Shown here piece by piece: positions 32,860-54,400 of a stretch of 64,000 nucleotides of DNA. Position 1 is the first letter of the stretch. The number at the start of each line of letters is the position of its first letter. The position numbers were made by a program, and so were the translations under genes. Source of the DNA: Lutjanus erythropterus (lineage: Eukaryota; Chordata; Actinopteri; Lutjaniformes; Lutjanidae); contig CM034605.1 in the NCBI GenBank assembly GCA_020091685.1, forward strand, positions 26,008,470 through 26,072,469, in the 5' to 3' direction. Under the pieces are notes generated by a model, which saw only the letters and a program-made list of their open reading frames with translations, was not told the origin of the DNA and searched no databases.

Positions 32860-33369
32860 TCAGCCGGCTTGTAACCAATCTGCCACCACATCCGCCCCGT
32901 CACTCAGCAGTCAGCGGACCGCCTCTCATCTTAAAGCTTCAAATACATGCAGGCAGCCGCTAGTTGGTTAACGACATCGACCGAAACCAAAAGAAGAGAG
33001 AGCAGCTTTGTCGCCCGGGTTTCTTCACCTAGAACACGCATTTAATCAGCTTCAACCGGGGACACAAATCGTCCAAAACACGACGTTGAAACTACGGGGA
33101 AATTGAGGGTTATCGAAGGATAACGTCTGCCGTTCGGAGAAAATAAGCTGGATAAGATCGCCAGCTAGCTTTGTTAGCAACAACTCCGCGCATACGTAGT
33201 TTTAGCTCGATAGCCAGCTAACGACGCGAGCTCGAGAAGAAAGGCCGTCGAGGAGTTGACCCAGCGGCAGAATATTTAACAGCTAGGGAATCATCCTGGC
33301 ATATCACGGTTGCCCCTCACTGCTTGGATCGGAACACCTTGAAATAACGGAGAACAACCTCGAGAGCGG
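32860..33369 (+). promoter_or_regulatory. ube2d3 CpG-rich promoter and 5' leader
   Basis: Composition shifts abruptly from AT-rich to CpG-rich, with many CpG dinucleotides from about 32890 through 33480. This is typical of a housekeeping promoter without TATA. GC-rich elements (CCGCCCCGTCACTCAGCAG at about 32892) lie upstream. The leader runs up to the ATG at 33370. The transcription start was not located. Confidence 0.7.
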
Positions 33370-43115
<9,746 letters not shown>

Positions 43116-44150
43116 TGACATCGTTTGGAAAGCTGGTGGAAAATGTTGTTGGTTCAAACTAAAAATTCTCAGATTCTTTTTTTTTTTTTCTTTTTCACTT
43201 TTTTTTTTGTTTTGTTTGGTTAATCAGAGCATTTTACCCCCCTCCTTTTTCCACCTGCGCGCTCATAAGAAGATAGTGTTTTCTCTCTAGGACACGTGCC
43301 AGTTTCTACTCCATTTTTGTACGGAGTTTAAAAAAAAAAAATCACCATGATCCTGAACACTCGGCTTGAGCATGCACCAGTAAGAGGTTTTCAACCCGAA
43401 ATTGGTGATGTTAGTCATTTACTCTGCACACACTTAGTAGAATCTGATGCAACTGGTCTCCCGTCAGCCCCATGATGATCGAGGTGGTTAACTGGCTGGA
43501 TCTTGTGGGGCTGATACTTACTGGATTTCTCAGAGAGCACTTGGTGGAGTCTTACCCATAAATTCAGACTTTTAAAGTTTCAAATTGGCAAAATTCTGCT
43601 GAATTTTATTTGAAAGTGCTAAAAATCTGAAATGGGGGAGGGGGGGCCAGGCCCTCTGACATATTTGAGAAACTGGTTAGTGACTCCTGTATCTGCCTCC
43701 TCGACTGGTGTGACGTCAGTATGTTTTTCTGATCATTAGTATAGGAATCTATTACCTGAGGAAAGAAGTGTATCTTATTCCACTATCAAAGTGTGTGTAC
43801 AGAGAAGCACAGCAGTATATATCAATGTTAAGGAAACAAAATATAAGAACTTCAATGTTGTATTTTATGCATGTTAATAAAGGTAGGCTATTATATCTGA
43901 TATGTTTCTGCAAATTAAGTGGATTGTAAGGCTGGAAGTTGGAAAAATTGGTTCCCCTCAAAGGCTTTCTATTTCTTTTTGTTATTTAGAAGCCAGTAGA
44001 TGAGCTGTTAGTTTTATGCCCACTCGAACACTGTCTTCTTGTAGCCCTTAAAATATTGATGCAAAGCTAATGGTTGATAATCAACTTGTGGCTCTGTTTC
44101 TTTTTACTTTTCCCTTCAATAAAGTTACTTAAACCATAAAACAACCCAGA
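43116..44150 (+). other. ube2d3 3' untranslated region
   Basis: The sequence after the stop codon is T-rich (43175-43215), then of mixed composition. Two AATAAA hexamers occur: 43876-43881, and 44118-44123 followed by a GT-rich stretch. The second is the better end signal. Confidence 0.6.
44118..44123 (+). terminator. Poly(A) signal of ube2d3
   Basis: AATAAA about 1.0 kb after the stop, followed within 40 bases by GAGTGGTGCTCTGTTTTT, a GU/U-rich downstream element. An alternative signal lies at 43876-43881. Confidence 0.65.
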
Positions 44151-44629
44151 GTGGTGCTCTGTTTTTCATTTAAAGACTGATACGACTGTGTATGTGTTTA
44201 AGTGTCTTTGAGGTCACAGGAAAGCTACAGTTTTAATCGTAAATGTTGTTTATGTTCCTATAAAACGAAAGGGAAGCATCGTCTGTCTTTTGTACTGAAG
44301 CTTTGAATGTTTCAGGGACGTGTTTGTACTTGTAGAAAATGTAATTCCTCAGAGGTCATGGCTGATCTGAATACTTTTAGTTGCTCTTCATGAAACTGCC
44401 AATAACTAGATACTTGACAAAAAAAGATTTTCAGTTTTTCCATGCAAAACAAAAATAGTGTATCACTGATTCTAAAAAAAATGAGCCAAAGATATAACTG
44501 GATAATGAATGAGAGCCAGGTCATCAGTTAAGTCTAATGGTGTAATTACACCAGTTTGTAACACATCTTTTCTGTGATGGCTCACTTACATTTTGGTGTT
44601 GTATGACAAATTCTTGAATTTAAAATGTG

Positions 44630-45215
44630 TAAGTGAAAGTACATAAGTATGATCAGCTAAAGGTACTTAAAGTATCAAAAGTAAAAGAACTCAAATACTT
44701 TGTATACTACTTGGTGTATTATTAGTCTAGAACTGTATCATATTGTGTAAGCATAAATATTTTTTATGTAAAATGTAACTTAGAAGTGTCAAAATAATCA
44801 TGAAAAGGTAATAATTTCTTTTGAAATATGAAGGTGCATAGAAGGAAAATACTCAGGTAAAGCACAAGTACTTCCAAATTTTACTTAAGTACAGTACTTC
44901 AGTAAATGTACTACTATATTATTTTCCACCAAAAATAAATGTAGCTAAGTAATAGTACTACATTTGCCTTTAAAATGCAATAGCATTAAGTATCACAAAA
45001 TGTATGAAGTACAAGAACCTCAAAATTGTACAATACTTGAGTAAATGTACTTTTCTGCATTCCATCACTCAAAAACATAATAATGGACAATAAAATCACT
45101 TTTCTGCAGTTTGCTGATATTATTAATATACTTGTATATAAATTGGGCTTGTAGTGAAGTATTTTCACTGTGTGTTATCAGTAGTTTTACTTAAGTAAAA
45201 GGTCTGAATACTTCC
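44630..45215. repeat. Fish 'TACTTTTACTCAAGTA' repeat, long copy between ube2d3 and manba
   Basis: AAGTGAAAGTACATAAGTA on the left and AGTTTTACTTAAGTAAAAGG with CTGAATACTTCCAC on the right. Internal ATGAAGTACAAGAACCTC and TACTTGAGTAAATGTAC also match. It fills most of the gap between the two genes and ends about 250 bp before the manba start. Confidence 0.75.
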
Positions 45216-45326
45216 ACTAGTACTGGTTGTGATTTTCTTTCAAATTCAGGCAAATCTTTACAAAACATGTCAGAAAATGTCGAACCCTTTTCGCGCCAAC
45301 ACTTGTTCCTCGTGCGACATCTCCCG

Positions 45327-45360
45327 GTCAGCTGACTTCCACGCGCGAGCGTCACATGAC
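45327..45360. promoter_or_regulatory. E-box palindrome and M-box/CLEAR-like site upstream of manba
   Basis: GTCAGCTGAC at 45327-45336 is a perfect E-box palindrome. GTCACATGAC at 45351-45360 differs at one base from the CLEAR palindrome GTCACGTGAC and contains TCACATGA, a MITF/TFE M-box. They lie about 100-134 bp before the start codon in a CpG-rich stretch. MiT/TFE factors control many lysosomal enzyme genes, so the placement makes sense for beta-mannosidase. Confidence 0.6.
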
Positions 45361-45437
45361 AAACACGGAAGAGCCCGTTCAGCAAACACAACAAACCCCA
45401 GATAGTACAGTTTTGAAGACTTTTCCCGGTATTTATC

Positions 45438-45464
45438 ATGCCTAAAACAAACCACAAACTATGA
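45438..45464 (+). promoter_or_regulatory. Upstream ORF overlapping the manba start codon
   Basis: The ATG at 45438 reads 8 codons to the TGA at 45462-45464, and the main ATG is at 45461. Stop and start overlap as ATGA. Whether the uORF is in the mRNA depends on the transcription start, which is not seen. Confidence 0.55.
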
Positions 45465-48400
45465 CTGTGTGTGGAAATATTTGTGTTTGTGTTTCTGGCG
45501 TTTTGTTGTGTTTGTTTTCTGGAGTTTTATCCGGATTTTCTTCAGTAACGGAACAGAAACAAACAGTGAGTCTGAACGGTAAATGGAGTCTCTCAAACTC
45601 CAACGGTTCAGTGTCACTTCCTGCAGAGGTGCCTGGATGTGTTCATTCAGCTCTGCAGCAGCAGGGATACATACAGGTAAATATATTATCGTATTTATAT
45701 GAGGATATAACTACACCTTAATGTTTTTAGATGTTTCACCTTTACTTAGTTTCAGCACAGTACAGCAGTCATTTCATATGCAGTAAATCAATTAAATAAA
45801 CCTTAACCTGACTCCTGTCAGAGCAAATACTGTATACTATAATGTTATATTTATATAATGGTATATTTCTGCTAAACTATATTTCTGTGGGAACTGTTTG
45901 GACCGTTGTTTGTACAAAAGAAGTCATTTAAAGATGTCAGTTTGGGCTCTGGGAAAGTGTGATGAGCATTTTGTTGATTTTTTTTTTTTTTACATTTTAT
46001 AGACTAACCAATCAATTGATTAATCATGACAGTAATCTGCAGATTAATGTAATGAAAATAATTGTAAGTTTCAGCCCCATTTGGAAGTTAAATGCTATTT
46101 TGAAGTTTAATATACAGCCAAACTGCCTAAAATATGTTCAGTAGTATGTAGCAGTGGTTTTCAAACTTTTGTTGATATGCCCCACCTTCAGAAACTGAAA
46201 AAAGTTTATTCCCCCACACCCTACTGTTTTTTTTTTCATAAATCATTAACAATAATAAACTGATTTGATGGGGGTTGAACTTTATTGAAATAAAGGTCAG
46301 TGTGATAACATCAGCAAACTCTTGTTTGATTTTCTTGTTTGATTTGATTTTCCCGACATAAATCATATTCGTTCAACTTTGTTTCACTCTGTATATCTTG
46401 TCATTCATACCGTCAAAGATAACATCGAAAGGGAAATCACAGAGGCCGTAGACGACATTGAGAACACATTACACTGCAAATAAAAACAAACACTTGTAGT
46501 ACTTGCTGGATATTGTATCGGGGTCATCTCTGATAAAGGTTTCAGTATTTTCACTACAATTTTATTCCTGTCAATATACAGTTAAGAAGGCTGTGAAACA
46601 CATTGAGATCTTCATGTGGGAATAAAATGTTATTAAGATTTTTCTCTTCTTTGGTGTTTGGCTGAACTCAAGACCTTGGCTACAGGCATATTTTTGGCAT
46701 GAAAATGTCAGCACATGCTATATATATAATATTAGCAGCAGGTGTAGGTAAAACTAAACGTTGAACACATTTGACAACCATAAACTAAAAGAGGAATTAT
46801 ATTAAATTACAATAAGTCATTCCTGCCAGTTAAATCCCTTTTTTTTTAAACTTTACTTTCAGGACCCTTATTTCCGGTTCAATGATTTGTCTTATCGGTG
46901 GATCGCCTTTGACAACTGGACCTACACAACCACATTCACTGGTTCTACCCAGCTGAGGTCAGGATCATGATTTATATTACTTTTTAAAGGGTTTTCCGTG
47001 TCCTGTTCCTGACCCAGCTGTGTGTTCTCTGCACTAACAGGTCCAAACAGAAGGTGCTGCTGGTCTTTGATGGTGTCGACACTGTAGCATCAATTAGTCT
47101 CAATGGAGTCACTGTTGGAAAGACGGACAACATGTTTCGTGGATATGTAAGGTCACTGTAAAATAGGCGTTACACCATGCAAAGTACACATTCTTCTCAT
47201 TATACATGATTTGTTTGCTGTTTTTGGTGTGCAGGATTTCCCAGTGAGAGACCTGCTGAAGGACGGGGACAATGTCCTGAAAGTCAGCTTATTGTCTCCA
47301 GTTCTTTATGCGTCTGAGCGGAGGAGAGCTCATTCTGCCTACAGAGTTCCTCCTGAATGTCCTCCAGATGTCCAGAAGGGGGAATGCCACGTCAATTTCA
47401 TCAGAAAAGTAATTCTGTCCTCCTGCCACGGTTCACCTCTCCTCTGTAAAACTGAAAGTAAAACGATCTCAGTCAAAACAGAAATAGATCCCAGTCATTT
47501 AAAGCTCCTCTAGTGCATCATAGGTGATATCATGGTGATGGGGAATGTCAGATGTAGGTCAAAAATGAGCAAACAATATTTTACAAAAGGCAGAGGAAGA
47601 TGGTTTATGTTTAAATAAAAAAGGCATAAATAGTAATGTAATGTCTCTGCTCATCCAATTAGGTTATTAACTAGGCTGTTGACACTTAATAAATTGTTAA
47701 TAAACAATTATAAACAAGTTATAAGACAGTTTTCATCAATGTGGGCTCACTATTTGGCGAGATCCAGTTACTGCTACTAATTAATCTTGCCACGATTTAC
47801 TAATATGTATAACTGGCAAATGGGAGCCTTATTGTAAAACGTAAAACAAAAAGTAAACACCAAATAAAGTAAGATTACCAACTGTGTCGCACCTGAAGAA
47901 AATACCAATCATCTAATAATGTGATATTTAATTTTCTATACTAGATGAAACTTTTTGACTATTTAGATGTACTGTTGGAGGTTAAATGCTTGTTACTTCA
48001 TGACAAATACATGATGACACTGACAGCTTTAAATGAGTGAGCTCATGAAGCAATAACATCTGAGGCTTGACACTACAGATAACTCTTGTCTCAGTATCTG
48101 GCAAGCAACAGGTCCTTTTTATCTAATGTGTTGTAACAGCTCATTAATGATTTCTAAGATATTTACAGCCTAATTTATAACTAATTGCAAACCGTTTATC
48201 AATCATTTATAAGGGAAGTCTTACTGTAAAATGGTACCTTCATTTCTTTTCTTTTGTTCATCCTCTGAAATTGTACTCTAAAAAGAAAACAAAATAGATA
48301 AAGTAAGGAGAAATACCAAAGTAAACACAGTTAGTAGTGGTGAATCAAATGTAATAACACTGTTATGGTTCTTTCAGCAGCAATGAGGAAGGAGTTCCAC

Positions 48401-51400
48401 TTCCTTGTACTGGCAGAGCACTACACATTATTGTAAAGTATGTCAACGCCACGGCTGCGTCCAAAATTCCATATCAACATACTGGTCAGTATGTTAAAAC
48501 GGTGTGATTTTTTTTTTTATGTATATTTTTTTTTTAGTACACCCAAAACCTTAGTATGAAAACAATGGTACATGAGGTGTGTACCGTTTCCAGGAAAATT
48601 TTACAGTGTGCAAGCACTGGAAGCCATGATGGCAAAAATATCCCACAATGCAGTGCAGTTGTGATGACAGCAACAACAACATAAAAGACAAAGGTGCACA
48701 GTGACGAAGGCAGCTCTGGTGCAACGTCAATGACGCTTCAATTTAAATGTCAGCAACGTTTCACTTTGCCAAGCGTGATATATTTTTTAAATTAGTTCAT
48801 TGTTGGCACTGGTTACTATGGTTACATGTCTTCAAACAGCAAGGAGGCTGGTGACGTGATACAAGCTGAGTACCATAACTCATCCAGGTTTCCTCTGTTC
48901 CTCTATTCAGTATGTCCCAGCTAATCTTTATAAAACCTCTTCTTTGGCTAAAACTGCAAAAAAAAAATTAAATAAATAAGGAACAGTGTTAAACATTAAC
49001 AGGGATGCTGTGAGGCAGAAGCGTCTCTCAAAAAAACTTTTAAATTATTTATCTATTGCATAAGATTTTCTGTTATTTAACCTCCCTCATTTATATAAAT
49101 GGAATTGACGGGTTTATTACAGGACTGTTGTATTAGACTCATTTAGTTTAAGGTCAATTTACCTAATAAATTGATTTAATTTTATTTTGAAATCATGCAT
49201 GCAAATGTAGAAAAACAAATATTACCCAGAGTTGTGCAACTGAGAAATATGTAGGATTTTGTCACTTTTCCAGAATAAATTAAAAGTTGTTGCATCTTTT
49301 CATTTTTCTTTGCTGCTAGCATTGCTTTGTCTCATCCCACTCATCCTGTGTGGAATATTTAAATGTGTTTAGTTGTCTTTTTATTTACAGTCTGTATAAT
49401 CTGTGTTTCTGTCCAGATTTCAGCGTCTCTCAGTGGAGAGTCCAGGTTGAGCTTCTTGTTGATGCTGTTCAGACAACATACGGCCAAATCATGCTCTCCA
49501 TACCTGAGCTGGGCTCAAAACAGACCTTCCTGACGCAGTTTCTTCCAGGAAAGACCAAGAACAGCTTCACTCTGCACATCAACACGGTAACTGATGCAGT
49601 CTGGTCAAAATATCGTATGTGAAAATGACAGAGGAAAGGAATTTTCACCTGTGTTAAACAGGTATCAAAGAAGTACGGCTTCCCTATAAAAATGTTGGTT
49701 ATCTCTGGCGTAAGAAATGTATGTCGTTGCGGTTGTGTGAGCATCAGTCTTACTAAACCGTACTGAAACGTACCATGTTCCTATGAGCATGTTATAACAG
49801 CAACCACACTCACTAAAAAGTCAGTTCCTCAGTGCCTGTGTCAAAGTTTTGAGACATTTTTCCTTCATCTTCTTACAGAGTAGCGAGGTGAAGCTGTGGT
49901 GGCCCAACGGACACGGTGACCAACCCTTTTACCAGCTCGCTTTCAAAGGATTTCAGGACGGGTTTTTAGTCCTGAATACTGAGTCTAAGGTCAGAGTTCA
50001 CTGTCTGTCAACACTTATTACTCTCCTCATATTTTATTGAGGCATTTAGCTGATGTGCAGCAGCAGGATTGGCTAGTTTGCTGACATCAGAATCCCCAAA
50101 AATATCTCCACCTGCTCGCTCTGAAAATACGACAAATAATATGAGCAAGACGGAGCTGCTTTTACTCACCTAATTTGACACACAACAAGAAATTTGTTTA
50201 TTCATGATGTAGAGACAGTAATGATTAATTATTGGTTATGCAGGAAAATAACAAAGGAAAACAACAACAGGTGTTCAACAGCAGCAGTGAAACTGAGAGG
50301 GTTGTCTTTCATGTTCCGGTCGAGTTGTTTAAAACTCTGGTGTTGTTTTGAACTCTTCTCCACCAAGATGATTTATTTGTTTGGTAAATCTTCTACGGGA
50401 GCCCTGAGAGGCAAGTGAGAAAAGATCTGATCTAAACTGTTTTCTCTCCAGTGACGGTGAAAGAAAAATAATATTTCTAAGTTCCTTCTAGGACCAGTAC
50501 GCAGGATTTAGTGGCATCTAGCAGTGAGTTTGCAGATTACAAACACCTGCGTGTATGTTGTGTTTCTCCCTCTGTTTTCACAGAGGAAAAAGGAACTTAG
50601 AAAAATGATTCTGGCAAAGCCTTGTTTCACCTTTCCTTAAGCCATAAACACAGAAAAGAAAAGAATTTAGATCAGACTTTGAAAATGAATCACCAGATTT
50701 TTTTTTTCTCTCAGCTGCCTCTCAGGGGTTCTGTAATTCCACATGACAAGACACACAAAAAAGTTTAAGGAGCAGTATGTAGCAGTTGCATGCACAAAAA
50801 ATCAGTACAGCGGTACAAATAGTGAGTTTGAATCCCTCTTTAATATATGATCTATTGTTGAGACTCAGGGGAAGCTCTGCAGGCTGCAGGAACACTGCAG
50901 GAGCACAACATCGCAAGTTGACATAAACAAGCAATGATGAGTCCTCCACTTTAAGCTGATCAGCTGTTTATAACTGTCAGTTGTCTGTCGATGTAAAATT
51001 CAGCCTGTTATCCAAAAAACAAAAGCCCACTGCTCTGAAAACACACACTCTGCTTGTCTCACTGCCTGCCAAACTCCATTAACATACTGTTCAGTTTAAC
51101 CATGATAAACATCTACTCCTTCTACAAGATTATTAATGATTCTTATGACTCGTAAACAGACATCATGTACTTATTTGGCGAACATTCGGCATTAATTTGA
51201 ACTCTAATGAACATGAAACAGGCAAACAATAACTGTTACTTTGGCTCATAATTGAAATTTCAAAGGAGGATACTGCAGCTGCAGCACTGATGTCAGAAAA
51301 GCAAGTGTTTCAGATTAACATGTTTCCATGATCTCTGATGACATATCATGGTCATTTCATGATTATTATTACAGTAAATATATTACAGACTTCTCCTTTA

Positions 51401-54400
51401 AAAGCATCTGAGGATAAAAAGTCCAGTTATGGTCTTTCTGTCCAAGATCATTTCCATAATTCAGCTGTAAAAGTACAAGTACAGTAAATATGGGTATGAA
51501 ATATGGTCAAACATATAATACACATCTATAAAACAGCAAAATTAAAGATAATATTACTGTGACACATCCTCCATCACCTACTATACTACAGTTCACACAC
51601 ACTGATTATACACTGATTAGTTGTGATGTAACACCTTGACTATATGATAATAAAGATTTAGAATAGAATAAAGATATTTATCACAATATTAAAAAACAAA
51701 GAAAATTGATAACTTGAACAAAATGTCCTTTACTAAATAATGAATGTGATGTGTGCAGCATTTTTGTTTTTCCTTTTAACTTAAGCGGTTCTGCTCTTCA
51801 TCTTTAAAAAAAGGAGCCAAAAAACTGTCATGAATTGAACTGTCAACGAATGCTTGAATTATGTTTGTACAACTGCAAAACAAAAACAACACAACAGGCA
51901 TTTTATAAAATAAAATGCAAATAATGAACTAAAACAATTAACCATGTAATGACACGGGAGAAATCACCATAGTCTGGCACAGTATTAAAATATTTTTTAT
52001 TGCGATATTCAAGATATTGTTGCCAACATGTTATTTCTCCAGTCTTAAGTTTATATTTTCACACCCACTGTTCTTTATTTAAATTACTGGTGTGTCAGTG
52101 TTGAAGGTCGTCGCTCACATGTACCCCAGAGATTAAACTCAATCGGTGCTTTTTTTGCACCTAAAGTTTCAGCGTTTTCATGAAAATGTCTCCTGCAGGT
52201 GTATTTTCGCACAGTAGAACTTGTCCAGGAGCCAATCGTTGGGTCTCCCGGACTGAGCTTTTATTTCCGCATCAATGGGAAGCCAATCTTCCTCAAAGGC
52301 TCTAACTGGATCCCGGCCCACTCCTTCCAGGACCGAGTCACCCCCGCTGTGTGAGTTTAGTTTGAAAAGCTGCTTTTTAAATTGTTGCACTTGATGGGAA
52401 TACCGATCGCTAATTATGATAATGTTGTAACAGAAAAAAATTCTCCTCTTTTTCTCCTTTCTCTGCCTTTATATAGATTATTTTCTGATTTAGAATCACA
52501 GTACGGACGTAGAATTGTAGCAGGAGTTTTGACCTTGTTGAATTCATGAATCCTGAAGCTGTCTGCTCTCTGCTCATCCTGCAGTTTGAGGAACTTGCTG
52601 CAGTCGGCTGTGGATGCTAACATGAACGCCCTCAGAGTGTGGGGAGGAGGAGTGTATGAACAGGATCTTTTCTACAGCATCTGTGATGAGTTGGGAATCA
52701 TGGTAACTACTGTCATCCTCTAGTACAGGATTTTATGTTAAAGTTGGCCCGCCAGATGTTTCTAGCAAAAAAAAGAATGAAACAAAGAAAGAAAATTATT
52801 CTGCAAACTATTTTGATAATACATTAATCATTTCTGTTCCTTTACTTCCAGCTTCTTAAATGTGACAATTTGCTGCTTTTCTTTGTCATTTTTGAAAATA
52901 ATAATAAGCGAAGAGTCTTTGGGTTTTGGACGGTTGTTTGGACAAAAGAAGGAACTTAAAGACGTCACTTTGAGCTCTTGGAAACTCTTATGAGCATTTC
53001 TTAGAATTTTGACATTTTATAGACAAAAACAATCCATTAATTGAGGAAATAATTGGCAAAGTGATCGATAATGAATTTAATTGTTAGTTACAGTCCAAAT
53101 TGTAGGCAGACAGAATTATGTTGGCAAATCTTGGAGGCAGCAGCAAAAGAAAAGAGCACAAAACCACTGCATCTGCACGCGTCACCTTCTAAAAAGTACA
53201 TTTTTAAAAACTTAAGTATAAAATTATGTCTATGCTGTTTTATTTTTTGTACAGTATAATATAAGTATAATCCTCTTTTCATGTATGGGAGAGCAAATTT
53301 CTCAGGCAAGTTGTAGGTGGAATGTTAATGTAATTTGTTTGTTTAATTAAATGGAAGAAGAATAATTATAAAAATCGGGAAAAACAAGAAGGTCCGGCAG
53401 CAGAGTTGGTCCAGGAATAGCCTGTAGTTATTCCTTAGAACAGATTTTGCAGCAGGAGAGCTCAGCGTTCTTGATAAATATAGCGCAAGGCTACAGATTT
53501 AGTACTTCAAGTGACCACATTTACCATCAACACTGACATGAAAAGTGGTGAACTGTCCCTTTAAGGATAGATGACTGTATTTCTGTATGATTTTTGATTG
53601 TGTAACACGACTATGACTCATGAACATATTGTCGAACAGATGGAAGCTCAAAGTGTTCAGATGTTTGTCTGCAGGTTTGGCAGGACTTCATGTTTGCGTG
53701 TGCGATGTATCCGACTGAGGACGACTTCATACAGACGGTCAGAGAGGAGGTCATCCAGCAGGTGAGCCCTCCGCTTATTTATTTATTTATTTTATTTATT
53801 TATTATTAATGTATTTATTGTTTCAGAAGATGTCGTATCTGGACACTATATTAGTGATTCTCGTGAACCTTTATTGACCAGGTCCAAGTACAACTTCACC
53901 AAAACAGCACTGCAGGATAAAGGGTTTTTTTTCACTTAATATTCATTATTATTAAACAAAATACCTAAAATTATTGTGTCCACGCTAAATTTTCCTCATT
54001 ACCGCAACGCAAACCCAAGCAACCCTCCCAATTTTCCCTGGACATTCCTGTTTTTCACCACTCTGTCCTTACTTCAAATTTCTGGTTTTGAAATTCTCCC
54101 TATTTTTGAGGTCTAAAGTTTGGCAAGTATGGTGCAACACGACTTCATCTTCCTATGAAAAGTACCCCGCATGGAAAAATGAAGAGAAATGGTATTTCAC
54201 AATAAGTATTTGTATCCAAATTGAGTTAAATCAAAACACATTTTTAGTAGTGGGTTTAAAATGCCATCAAAAATAACAATCAATAAGTGCAGCAGAATTT
54301 AAAGCTGTTTTAAGTTTCCCAAAAGTTGTTGTTGCATCCTGCACTGGTAGGAAACGTACTCAGTTTTGTTTCGTGTTTTTACTCGTCAGGTTCAGCGCCT

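Noticed and set aside
49381-49416. Alternative acceptor (TTATTTACAG at 49381-49390) to repair the manba phase gap
   Set aside because: Using it would read a short stretch without likeness to the family and would not restore the WDWGP region, so it does not replace the missing exon.
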